Origin: Pontibacter ruber
GTDB taxonomy: Bacteria; Bacteroidota; Bacteroidia; Cytophagales; Hymenobacteraceae
NCBI RefSeq assembly: GCF_023630205.1
Contig: NZ_JALPRR010000001.1
Location: forward strand, 496,001-560,000
Direction: 5' to 3'
Length of the DNA stretch: 64,000 nt
In this document: piece after piece, positions 1-8,052 of the stretch
How positions within the stretch are numbered: the stretch's first letter is position 1
How the letters are laid out: the number at the start of each line of letters is the position of its first letter
Notes under the pieces: model-generated
What the model saw: only the letters and a program-made list of their open reading frames with translations
What the model was told of the DNA's origin: nothing
The model's database searches: none
Translations under genes and position numbers: made by a program

Positions 1-1237
1 CCTGCCAGGTAATAGCTTCTGCGGCTGCATTTGCTTTTGCCAGCGCAGCATCCAAGGTATCGCCCAGGGCTGTAACTGCTATTACGCGGCCGCCGCTGCT
101 TACCAGTTTATCGTCTACCAGCTTGGTGCCTGCATGGAACACCAGCACATCTTCCGGCACATTCTCGAGGCCTGAGATCTCTTTGCCTTTCTCAAAGCCT
201 TCCGGATAACCACCTGATACCAGGAACACCGTAGCTGCCGTTCTGGGGTCTATCTCCAGTTTATAGCTTCCCAGAGTATGGTCGTGCAGGGCACGGAACA
301 GCTCGAACAGGTCAGATTTGATGCGCGGCAGAATGGCTTCGGTTTCCGGGTCGCCCAGGCGTACGTTGTACTCAATTACATAAGGTTCGCCGTTCACGTT
401 CATCAGCCCGATGAACAGGAAGCCGGTGTACGGGATGTTCTCTGCCTGCAGGCCCTGCAACGTAGGCTCGATGATCCTGGCTTTCACTTTCTGCATGAAT
501 ACCTCATCGGCAAACGGCACCGGCGAAATAGCACCCATACCGCCTGTATTCAGCCCGGTGTCGCCTTCGCCTATGCGCTTGTAGTCTTTTGCTTCCGGCA
601 GCAGCACATACTCTTTGCCATCGGTAAGTATAAACACCGATACTTCGATTCCCTGCATGTATTCTTCGATCACCACTTTGCTGCTGGCATTGCCAAAACG
701 CTTGTTGCGCAGCATGTCTTCCAGGGCAAAAATGGCCTCCTCATAATCTTTGGCAATGATAACGCCCTTGCCTGCAGCCAGTCCATCGGCTTTCAGCACT
801 GCAGGGTACGTATGGTTGCGCAGGTACTCTACTGCGTTACGGAATGTTTCTTCTGTAAATGTCTGGTAACGGGCAGTAGGGATGTTGTACTTCTGCAGAA
901 ATCCTTTGCAGAAGTCTTTGCTGCCTTCCAGCTGTGCACCAAGTTTCATTGGCCCTACAACCAGAATATGCTTCAGGTACTCCGTACTCTGGAAGTAATC
1001 ATGAATCCCTTCAACCAGCGCATTTTCTGATCCTACCACGATCATCATGATATTGAAATCGGAAGCAAACTTGGCTATCTCCTCAAAATCATAGATATCT
1101 ATACTTGCGGTTGTGTGAAAACAAGTGGTGCCCGCATTGCCGGGGGCCACAAACACTTTATCGCAGTACTCACTCTGGCTTAGTTTCCAGGCAATAGCGT
1201 GCTCGCGCGCTCCAGACCCTATTATCAGTACGTTCAT
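1..1237 (-). CDS. purD: Phosphoribosylamine--glycine ligase (GARS), 3' end outside window
   Basis: Cytosolic ATP-grasp enzyme of de novo purine synthesis: joins glycine to 5-phosphoribosylamine to give GAR. Reading from the ATG at 1237 the protein begins MNVLIIGSGAREHAI, the family N-terminal signature. It continues with PAVLKADGLAAGKGV (ATP-grasp core), GDTGLNTGGMGAISP and EYNVRLGDPETEAILPR, all diagnostic of PurD. About 412 codons are present; the family is about 425 residues, so only the last dozen or so codons lie beyond position 1. No frameshift seen. Its promoter must lie in the 225 bp between it and the recQ stop; I see no clear Bacteroidota promoter there. Confidence 0.96.
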   Translation of the reverse strand, partial: MNVLIIGSGAREHAIAWKLSQSEYCDKVFVAPGNAGTTCFHTTASIDIYDFEEIAKFASDFNIMMIVVGSENALVEGIHDYFQSTEYLKHILVVGPMKLGAQLEGSKDFCKGFLQKYNIPTARYQTFTEETFRNAVEYLRNHTYPAVLKADGLAAGKGVIIAKDYEEAIFALEDMLRNKRFGNASSKVVIEEYMQGIEVSVFILTDGKEYVLLPEAKDYKRIGEGDTGLNTGGMGAISPVPFADEVFMQKVKARIIEPTLQGLQAENIPYTGFLFIGLMNVNGEPYVIEYNVRLGDPETEAILPRIKSDLFELFRALHDHTLGSYKLEIDPRTAATVFLVSGGYPEGFEKGKEISGLENVPEDVLVFHAGTKLVDDKLVSSGGRVIAVTALGDTLDAALAKANAAAEAITWQ

Positions 1238-1370
1238 AGTCTTCTTAATCTCTAATTGCTGATTGTTTTTTGCTGTACTCAGCTTTACTCAACTACTGTT
1301 GCGAAGTTAAAGATTTATAATTGCCAGTGCAGCACAAACCATTGTTTTTACTTTCAAAGAGTATTTAAAA

Positions 1371-1406
1371 CAAAGAGACCGCTGCTCTGATACAACGGTC
1401 TCTTTG
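1371..1406 (-). terminator. Hairpin terminator downstream of recQ
   Basis: Perfect 11-bp inverted repeat CAAAGAGACCG (1371-1381) / CGGTCTCTTTG (1396-1406). On the minus strand it is followed by a T-containing tract. It lies between the recQ stop and purD, so it probably ends recQ transcription. Confidence 0.6.
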
Positions 1407-1462
1407 CACGTATTCCTGCTGTTTTTTTCTGTCAGACAATCAACAATGGATCAATCAACAAT

Positions 1463-3643
1463 TTAATTCGCATACTCCGACAGGAACTTGATGCGCATCA
1501 GGCGCAGGTCCTCTTCGGTATAGTCGTCGGTGCCAAGCTCCTTCAGCGCCACCCCGATGTTATCGGTGCTGGCATTCATGAAGTAGTCGTAGATCTCATC
1601 CTGGCGTTCGTCGTCCAAAATGCTGTTGATATAATAGTTCAGGTTCAGCTTGGTGCCCGAGTAGCAGATGTGCTCGATCTCCTCGATGAGTTCCTGCATG
1701 GTCAGGTCCTTGGATGCTGCGATCTCCTCCAGGTCCACTTTCTTGTCAATCTGCTGGATGATGTAGATCTTGATCTTGGACTTGTTTACAGTGGTTTTCA
1801 CCACTACGTCAGAGGCTGTTACAATGTCGTTCTCCTCTACGTACTTGCTGATCATGTCCAGGAACGGCTTGCCAAACTTCTGAACCTTGCCCATACCCAC
1901 TCCGGCGATATGCGCCAGCTCTTCTTTCGTGGTCGGGTACACCGTAGCCATCTCCTTCAGAGAAGGGTCCTGGAACAGCACATAAGGTGGCAGGTTCTTC
2001 TCGCGGGCAAGCTTCTTGCGCAGGTTTTTCAGCAGGTCGAACAGTACTTCATCGTGGCCGGCCTGGGCCTGCGTTTCTTCTTTCTCCTCGTCTTCCTTTA
2101 CTTCCTGCTCGTAGTTGTGGTCTTTGGTCAGCTGTATTTCGTGTGGCTTCTGGATAAAATCAAGTCCTTTCTGCGTCATTTTGAGTACGCCGAAGTTCTC
2201 GATATCCTTCTCCAGGTACTCTGATAAAAGGATCTGGCGCAGCACAGAGCTCCAGAACTGCACGTCCTGCTCTTTACCTTGGGCAAACACTTCCAGTTTG
2301 TCGTGGTCGTAGCTGGTAACGTACTGGTTGCGCAGCCCTGTGAGCACCGCCGTGAGGTGGTCAATACCAAAACGCTCCCCTGTCTGATGAACCGCTTTCA
2401 GGGCAAGCACTACCTCTTCCTGCGCCTCAAAACGCTCTTTCGGATGCAGGCAGTTGTCGCAGAAACCACAGTCTTTCTCGTAGGCTTCGCCAAAGTAGTG
2501 CAGCAGCTGTTTGCGGCGGCACACAGCCGAGTCGGCATAGGCGGCCATCTCCTGCAGCAGCAGTTTGGAGTTGTCGCGCTCGGTAACCGGCTTGTCTTTA
2601 TTGAATTTCTCCAGCTTGATAATGTCGTCGTAGCTATAGAACATGATGCAGTTACCTTCCAGGCCATCGCGACCGGCGCGACCTGTTTCCTGGTAATAGC
2701 CTTCTATAGATTTAGGCGTGTCGTAGTGGATCACAAAACGAACGTCCGGCTTGTCAATGCCCATACCGAAAGCGATGGTGGCTACAATTACGTCCACTTC
2801 CTCGTTCAGGAAGGCATCCTGGTTGGCCATGCGTATGTTGGCATCCAGACCGGCATGGTATGGCAGGGCCTTCACATCGTTTACACGCAGTAATTCCGCA
2901 ATCTCTTCTACCTTCTTACGGCTCAGGCAGTACACAATGCCGCTCTTCCCTTTGTTCTTCTTCACATACTGGATGAGCTGCTTTTTGGTATTGTGTTTCG
3001 GGCGCACCTCGTAGTATAAGTTGGTGCGGTTAAAAGAGGATTTGAACACAGAAGCTTCGTCCATCTGCAGGTTACGTTGGATGTCGAGCTGCACTTTAGG
3101 CGTAGCCGTAGCTGTCAGCGCAATAACAGGCAACTCCCCGATCTGGTCGATGATGCCGCGGATACGACGGTACTCCGGACGGAAGTCGTGGCCCCACTCC
3201 GAGATACAGTGCGCCTCATCGATGGCGACAAAGGAAATATTGGAAGCGCGCAGGAATTCCACGGTTTCTTCTTTCGTAAGCGACTCCGGGGCCACATACA
3301 ACAGCTTAACCTCACCGGCCAGCGTCTCCTTTTTCACCTTGTTTATTTCAGACTTCGACAGCGTGGAGTTCAGGAACTGCGCATTCACACCGAATGCATT
3401 CAGCTGATCCACCTGGTTCTTCATCAGGGCAATTAATGGCGATATCACGATCGCTGTACCCGGAAGTGAAAGAGCAGGCAGTTGGTAACACAACGACTTG
3501 CCCGCACCGGTCGGCATAATCACAAAGGTGTTCTTTCCGTTGATAATGTTGTTAATTATCAGCTCCTGATTTCCTCTGAATTGATTATACCCGAAAACTT
3601 CCTTTAATTTGTTCTTGAGATTTACCTCTTGTTTTACTGACAT
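1463..3643 (-). CDS. recQ: ATP-dependent DNA helicase RecQ
   Basis: 3'-5' superfamily 2 DNA helicase for recombination and replication-fork repair. Walker A is MPTGAGKS (about residues 43-50). The DEAH box with its RecQ extension is DEAHCISEWGHDFRPEYRRI (142-161). Motif VI contains QETGRAGRDG. The RQC zinc site is visible as CRRKQLLHYFGE followed by CGFCDNC. An HRDC domain (around LRKKLAREKNLPPYVLF) and a C-terminal helix-turn-helix-like tail follow, so the 726 residues match the long Bacteroidota form rather than the 610-residue E. coli form. Starts at ATG 3643. It is divergent from kdsD with only 64 bp between start codons, so the two share a promoter region. Confidence 0.97.
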   Translation of the reverse strand: MSVKQEVNLKNKLKEVFGYNQFRGNQELIINNIINGKNTFVIMPTGAGKSLCYQLPALSLPGTAIVISPLIALMKNQVDQLNAFGVNAQFLNSTLSKSEINKVKKETLAGEVKLLYVAPESLTKEETVEFLRASNISFVAIDEAHCISEWGHDFRPEYRRIRGIIDQIGELPVIALTATATPKVQLDIQRNLQMDEASVFKSSFNRTNLYYEVRPKHNTKKQLIQYVKKNKGKSGIVYCLSRKKVEEIAELLRVNDVKALPYHAGLDANIRMANQDAFLNEEVDVIVATIAFGMGIDKPDVRFVIHYDTPKSIEGYYQETGRAGRDGLEGNCIMFYSYDDIIKLEKFNKDKPVTERDNSKLLLQEMAAYADSAVCRRKQLLHYFGEAYEKDCGFCDNCLHPKERFEAQEEVVLALKAVHQTGERFGIDHLTAVLTGLRNQYVTSYDHDKLEVFAQGKEQDVQFWSSVLRQILLSEYLEKDIENFGVLKMTQKGLDFIQKPHEIQLTKDHNYEQEVKEDEEKEETQAQAGHDEVLFDLLKNLRKKLAREKNLPPYVLFQDPSLKEMATVYPTTKEELAHIAGVGMGKVQKFGKPFLDMISKYVEENDIVTASDVVVKTTVNKSKIKIYIIQQIDKKVDLEEIAASKDLTMQELIEEIEHICYSGTKLNLNYYINSILDDERQDEIYDYFMNASTDNIGVALKELGTDDYTEEDLRLMRIKFLSEYAN

Positions 3644-3707
3644 GTAAGCTTGCGGAAAATTTAATCTTTAACGTATCCTTTTAGGATGCCTTTAACACAA
3701 ATTTAAT

Positions 3708-4679
3708 TTGAATCTAGTTAATAACATTACACTTACTGCAAAAAAAGTATTGCACTCTGAAGCGGAGGCAATCGCTAAACTGGCTGATTTCATAGACGAA
3801 GACTTTGAAAATTGTGTCGAAGCCATTTTGCAGATCAAAGGCCGGGTGGTAGTGACAGGCATTGGCAAAAGTGCCAACATCGCCCAGAAGATCGTTGCTA
3901 CCCTTAACTCCACCGGTACCCCTGCCTTGTTTATGCATGCCGCCGACGCCATTCACGGTGACCTGGGCATGATCCAGCCCGAGGACTTCGTTATCTGTAT
4001 CTCCAAAAGCGGTAATACACCCGAAATCAAGGTATTGGTTCCGTTGCTCAAGCGCAAAGGCTCGCAACTGGCTGCCCTTGTTTCCGGCAAAGACTCTTAC
4101 CTGGCTCAAAATGCCAATTTTATACTTAACGCTTACGTGGAGCGCGAAGCCTGCCCGCATAACCTGGCTCCTACTACCAGCACCACGGCAGCACTGGCTT
4201 TGGGCGATGCGCTGGCAGTTAGCCTGCTCGAAGCCCGTGGCTTTAGCAGCGCCGACTTTGCCAACCTTCACCCGGGCGGCTCGCTTGGCAAACGCCTCTA
4301 CCTGATGGTTGAAGACATCTATGGCCAGAACCAGGCTCCAAGTGTTAGGGAGAACGCCAGCCTGAAAGAAATTATTATAGAAATATCTTCTAAAAGACTG
4401 GGTGCCACGGCAGTGGTAAAGGATAACACTGCCGAGCTGGTTGGCATCATAACTGATGGCGACCTGCGCCGTATGCTGAATAAATTTGATAACTTGGAAG
4501 GTATACAGGCTGCAGATATCATGACGCCTTCACCACTTACCATTGAACCGGACCATTATGCAGCCGAGGCTTTGGCCATCATGCAAGAAAAAAATATTAC
4601 ACAACTCATTGTCACAAAATCAGGTAAATTTGAGGGCTTCGTGCACCTCCACGATTTACTGAAAGAAGGACTTGTATAA
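3708..4679 (+). CDS. kdsD: Arabinose-5-phosphate isomerase (KpsF/GutQ family)
   Basis: Converts ribulose-5-phosphate to arabinose-5-phosphate, the first step toward KDO for lipopolysaccharide. An N-terminal SIS sugar-isomerase domain (about 30-180) contains VTGIGKSANIAQK and CISKSGNTPEI. Two CBS domains follow (about 205-320), including ELVGIITDGDLRRML. Length of 323 residues is typical. The only plausible start upstream of the SIS domain is TTG at 3708; no ATG fits without cutting the domain. manC starts one base after its stop, so the pair is an operon for envelope sugar precursors, divergent from recQ. Confidence 0.93.
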   Translation: MNLVNNITLTAKKVLHSEAEAIAKLADFIDEDFENCVEAILQIKGRVVVTGIGKSANIAQKIVATLNSTGTPALFMHAADAIHGDLGMIQPEDFVICISKSGNTPEIKVLVPLLKRKGSQLAALVSGKDSYLAQNANFILNAYVEREACPHNLAPTTSTTAALALGDALAVSLLEARGFSSADFANLHPGGSLGKRLYLMVEDIYGQNQAPSVRENASLKEIIIEISSKRLGATAVVKDNTAELVGIITDGDLRRMLNKFDNLEGIQAADIMTPSPLTIEPDHYAAEALAIMQEKNITQLIVTKSGKFEGFVHLHDLLKEGLV

Positions 4680-4680
4680 A

Positions 4681-5757
4681 ATGGATAAGAACACCTACGT
4701 GGTGATAATGGCAGGCGGCATCGGAAGCCGCTTCTGGCCGTTTAGCCGTACCGATTACCCCAAGCAGTTTCATGATGTGCTGGGTGTAGGCAAAAGTATG
4801 CTGCAGATGACAGCAGAACGCTTCAGAGGCATTTGCCCGCCCGAGAACCTGTTCATCGTAACCAACAAGGATTACGAGGGGCTTGTGAAAGAGCAGTTGC
4901 CACAGCTAAGCGATAACCAGATCCTGCTGGAGCCGATCGGCCGCAACACCGCTCCCTGCATTGCCTACGCCTCTTACAAGATCGCGCAGATCAACCCGCA
5001 GGCGAACCTGATCGTTGCACCTTCCGACCACGTAGTGCTCAAGGAAGACGCTTTTACGAACGTAGTTGACCAGGCGCTTGAGGCCGCTGCCAAAGACGAT
5101 GTACTGATCACGTTGGGCATTACACCAAGCAGACCTGATACCGGCTATGGCTACATCCAGTTCATCGACGACGAGGCGCAACCTATCAAAAAGGTGAAGA
5201 CGTTCACAGAGAAGCCTAACTTGGAACTGGCGCAGATGTTCATCAACAGCGGTGACTTTGTATGGAACTCCGGTATCTTTATCTGGAACGTGCAAAGTAT
5301 ACTTAGCGCCTTCCGCCTCTACCTCCCAGAGATCACCGAGATCTTCGAAGAAGGCAGCAGCATCTATAACACACCGGCAGAACAGAACTTTATTACGCGT
5401 GCCTACTCCCATTGCCGCAACGTTTCCATCGACTACGGCATCATGGAGAAAGTAGACAACGTATATGTGGTGCTCAGCGACTTTGGCTGGTCTGACCTGG
5501 GCACCTGGAACTCGCTGTACACCATTGGCCAGAAAGATGAAAGCGGCAACGTAGTGGATGGCGAGGTAATGCTCTACGATACTAAAAACTGCATCATCAA
5601 AACGCCGAAGGAGCGCCTGGTGGTACTACAGGGAATGGAAGGCTTTATCGTGGCAGAATATGACAACGTGCTGATGATCTGCCGGCTCGAGGAAGAACAG
5701 AAAGTAAAGGAGTTCATGTACGACGCCAAGTCTAAAAAAGGCGCAGAGTACATTTAA
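4681..5757 (+). CDS. manC: Mannose-1-phosphate guanylyltransferase
   Basis: Makes GDP-mannose from mannose-1-phosphate and GTP, for glycan synthesis. The nucleotidyltransferase signature AGGIGSRFWPFSRTDYPKQF sits at the N-terminus, with EPIGRNTAPCIAYA, VAPSDH and FVWNSGIFIW downstream. At about 358 residues it is the single-domain form, without a fused phosphomannose isomerase. An in-frame TTG at 4672 overlaps kdsD, but the ATG at 4681, one base past the kdsD stop, gives the normal N-terminus and is preferred. Probably translationally coupled to kdsD. A strong hairpin follows at 5836. Confidence 0.95.
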   Translation: MDKNTYVVIMAGGIGSRFWPFSRTDYPKQFHDVLGVGKSMLQMTAERFRGICPPENLFIVTNKDYEGLVKEQLPQLSDNQILLEPIGRNTAPCIAYASYKIAQINPQANLIVAPSDHVVLKEDAFTNVVDQALEAAAKDDVLITLGITPSRPDTGYGYIQFIDDEAQPIKKVKTFTEKPNLELAQMFINSGDFVWNSGIFIWNVQSILSAFRLYLPEITEIFEEGSSIYNTPAEQNFITRAYSHCRNVSIDYGIMEKVDNVYVVLSDFGWSDLGTWNSLYTIGQKDESGNVVDGEVMLYDTKNCIIKTPKERLVVLQGMEGFIVAEYDNVLMICRLEEEQKVKEFMYDAKSKKGAEYI

Positions 5758-5759
5758 CA

Positions 5760-5793
5760 GAATTATGAATTAAAAATGATGAATTACGAATTC
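5760..5793. repeat. Degenerate GAATTA-type AT-rich repeat after manC
   Basis: Repeated variants of the unit (ATG)AATTA(T/C)GAATT occur in a row just after the manC stop. A similar tract lies at 52968-52996 upstream of holB. Short, degenerate and non-coding; it looks like a dispersed intergenic repeat. Copy number elsewhere is unknown from this window. Confidence 0.45.
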
Positions 5794-5835
5794 AGAGAAG
5801 TATAAACCCGCTGACTTAGTAATTTTTTGGACATA

Positions 5836-5871
5836 AAAAGCCCCTGCAGCTAATGGTTGCAGGGGCTTTTT
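5836..5871. terminator. Bidirectional hairpin terminator between manC and rlmB
   Basis: AAAAGCCCCTGCA pairs with TGCAGGGGCTTTT, with A-runs on the left and T-runs on the right, so it can serve both converging genes. Confidence 0.85.
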
Positions 5872-5889
5872 TCTTAAAGTATAAATCTG

Positions 5890-6732
5890 CTATCTTGGCT
5901 CGAAGGTGCTTTGGCTGGAGTAGCCGCTGTCGCGCAGGCGCTGGCTCATGGCTTCGTAAAGTATGATGCCGGTTGCCACCGACACGTTTAGCGACCCGAT
6001 CTGGCCCAGCAGCGGAATACGCAGCTTAGCGTCCGCTTTTTTCAGGTATTCCGGCGAAATGCCGTCTTCCTCACTTCCCATGATAATGGCAGTTGGTCCT
6101 ACAAAGTCAACGTTGCCATCCGTCAGGTTCTGCTCTGTTTTCTCGGTACAGGCTACAAGCTGTATGCCTGAGTTTTTGAGGTAATCCAGGGTATCTTTCA
6201 GATTGTTTTCGCGGCACACAGGCACCAGGTGCAGGGCACCGGCTGAGGTTTTAATCGCATCGGCGTTGATCTGGGCGCCGCCACGGCTTGGTATCACGAT
6301 GGCATCTACCCCAAGGCATTCAGCATTACGGGCAATAGAGCCAAAGTTGCGCACGTCTGTGATGCGGTCCAGTATAAGCAGCAGCGGGTTTTTACCCTGC
6401 TCGAACAGCGAGGTAACAATCTCCTCCAGCGGCGAATAGGTAATAGCCGAAATAAAGGCCACCGCGCCCTGGTGGTTTTTACGCGTCAGGTTATTTAGTT
6501 TCTCTACTGGCACGCTCACAACCGGCACATCAAAGCGCTTGGCTGTCGCGATGATTTCGTCGGTAGTTGGGTTACGCGCTCCTTTCTGCAGGAATATCTT
6601 CTCCAGCACCTTCCCGGCCAGCATAGCTTCCAGTATAGGGCGCGATCCGAAGATCATCTCAATCTTTTCTTCTCGTGGTGTTCTTGGGCTTCCGTAGCGG
6701 TTGCCTACATTTCGGTTACTCCTGCTCTCCAT
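5890..6732 (-). CDS. rlmB: 23S rRNA (guanosine-2'-O-)-methyltransferase RlmB (SpoU family)
   Basis: SAM-dependent 2'-O-methylation of 23S rRNA. The N-terminal substrate-binding domain begins MIFGSRPILEAM. The SPOUT knot carries the three SpoU motifs: NFGSIARNAECLG, IIMGSEEDGIS and SLNVSVATGIILYEA. At 280 residues it is slightly longer than E. coli RlmB because of a basic N-terminal tail. The ATG at 6732 overlaps the end of the upstream lipoprotein gene by 28 bp; an alternative ATG lies at the MIFGSR methionine, which would remove the overlap. TrmH-like relatives are the alternative assignment. Confidence 0.9.
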   Translation of the reverse strand: MESRSNRNVGNRYGSPRTPREEKIEMIFGSRPILEAMLAGKVLEKIFLQKGARNPTTDEIIATAKRFDVPVVSVPVEKLNNLTRKNHQGAVAFISAITYSPLEEIVTSLFEQGKNPLLLILDRITDVRNFGSIARNAECLGVDAIVIPSRGGAQINADAIKTSAGALHLVPVCRENNLKDTLDYLKNSGIQLVACTEKTEQNLTDGNVDFVGPTAIIMGSEEDGISPEYLKKADAKLRIPLLGQIGSLNVSVATGIILYEAMSQRLRDSGYSSQSTFEPR

Positions 6733-7961
6733 TGTGCGACGGTGCTGTACCAGCTTTCCTCGTAATCGCGGTGCCGTATCAGCTCATAGTGATTTTCAGT
6801 AAAGGTATTCTCTTTTTTATTAAAAACGAACTTCACGTAAGGCGATGACTCCGATTCACGGTAAATCCAGGTTTCTGTTGCCCCAACCCGGCTGATGTCG
6901 CTGGGTCTTCCGTAAACGATATAGATCATGCCCCGGTCAGTGGTCCAGCCGGCCTTGTGCGAAGTATAAAGCCGGTTAGCGTGCTCTACTCTTCTGTAAT
7001 AGGTTCTGATCAGGTCACGGGCAGTGCTCTTGTCTCCGGCTACTTTCAGCCAGAAGCCATCGACGGCAGCCTTGGGATTATTTGTTCTGAAAAGCGCCTC
7101 CCGCTCGGTAGATGTTGTCAGGTAAATAAGAGGTTGCAGCAGCTCCTGTGCCGTAGACACCAACGGGAAAGCTCCGGGCTGCACCAACAGCCCGCCGGAA
7201 CCCTTATAATCCGATGCCAGCAAGTATAAGCCCGGCTGCTCCAGCTTTATGGTATCGGCTGGTTCAAATTGCAGCGTATCAATTACCTGAATTCCCTTAG
7301 GGGGCGCCTCCTGTTTCACAGACATGGGCGGCAGCGCAGGCGTAAAGGGGCTCTCCAGCAGCTGAAACCGTACCGGCTTCGCCTCCCCATATTGCTGCAG
7401 CAGAAGCCTTTCTGAGGTGTTGGCATAGTTCCGGAACAACGGCTTGCCTGAACCGGCCTGCACCATCAGGTATTTCTTCTGCAGCATTTCAGGCTTCAGG
7501 GTCAGGCTGTGCAGCGTTGCGACGCGCTCCTGCCCCGCGAGTTTTTGCCAGAGCCGCACGTGCAGTGTGTTGGGTGCAGCGATCAGCTGGCTCGGAACCG
7601 CAAAGGAAAAGTATACGCCTCCATCGCCTTCAGCTGTTTTCTGCCCGGTAACCATCAGGGTGTCGGTCACAAGCAAAGCGTCTCTTTCGCGGCTGCCCGA
7701 CCTGACACTATACTCGAGTTGCTGGGTAGTTTGCTGCAGGTCCATTACCTGGCTGGCGTCCTCGAACCGAAGGAAAAGATGGAGACTATCGTTGTAAGTA
7801 TAAAAGTCGTGTTGCATTGTCACGACCGGGCTAACGGGCCGGGTAACAGACGGCCTTTGCCCTTGTGGGCTGATGGCTGCAGTTGGCACATCGCCTCCAC
7901 CACAGGCCGTTAGCATTAGTAACAGTGCCAGCAGGGGCACCAGAGTCGTTGAGTGCTTCAT
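6705..7961 (-). CDS. GWxTD domain-containing lipoprotein
   Basis: Predicted lipoprotein of about 418 residues with an N-terminal signal ending in the lipobox LTACGGG. The C-terminal part carries the name-giving motif GWTTDRGMIYIVYGRPSD. The last part is rich in aromatic residues (ETWIYRE, ESWYSTVAQW). GWxTD proteins are widespread in Bacteroidota and have no established function. A longer reading frame reaches 8009, but it would run through the terminator at 7995-8030; the ATG at 7961 (MKHSTTLVPLL) gives a canonical signal peptide. It overlaps rlmB by 28 bp, so the two are co-transcribed. Likely exported to the envelope. Confidence 0.88.
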   Translation of the reverse strand: MKHSTTLVPLLALLLMLTACGGGDVPTAAISPQGQRPSVTRPVSPVVTMQHDFYTYNDSLHLFLRFEDASQVMDLQQTTQQLEYSVRSGSRERDALLVTDTLMVTGQKTAEGDGGVYFSFAVPSQLIAAPNTLHVRLWQKLAGQERVATLHSLTLKPEMLQKKYLMVQAGSGKPLFRNYANTSERLLLQQYGEAKPVRFQLLESPFTPALPPMSVKQEAPPKGIQVIDTLQFEPADTIKLEQPGLYLLASDYKGSGGLLVQPGAFPLVSTAQELLQPLIYLTTSTEREALFRTNNPKAAVDGFWLKVAGDKSTARDLIRTYYRRVEHANRLYTSHKAGWTTDRGMIYIVYGRPSDISRVGATETWIYRESESSPYVKFVFNKKENTFTENHYELIRHRDYEESWYSTVAQWRAGVTEM

Positions 7962-7994
7962 TTGCAACAGGATAACACAACAGCCAGAAAAAAC

Positions 7995-8030
7995 AAAAAG
8001 CCAGGCCACTATGGGCGGCCTGGCTTTTTT
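7995..8030 (-). terminator. Hairpin terminator of the DUF2723 gene
   Basis: AAAAAGCCAGGCC pairs with GGCCTGGCTTTTT around a 9-base loop, flanked by A- and T-runs, just downstream of the DUF2723 stop at 8053. Confidence 0.85.
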
Positions 8031-8052
8031 ACTGTTTAACTCTCTATTTTGT

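Noticed and set aside
278-1030. Plus-strand ORF of 250 residues
   Set aside because: Antisense shadow of purD, which has clear PurD motifs on the minus strand.
4906-5412. Minus-strand ORF inside manC
   Set aside because: Shadow frame without domain; manC signature is unambiguous on the plus strand.
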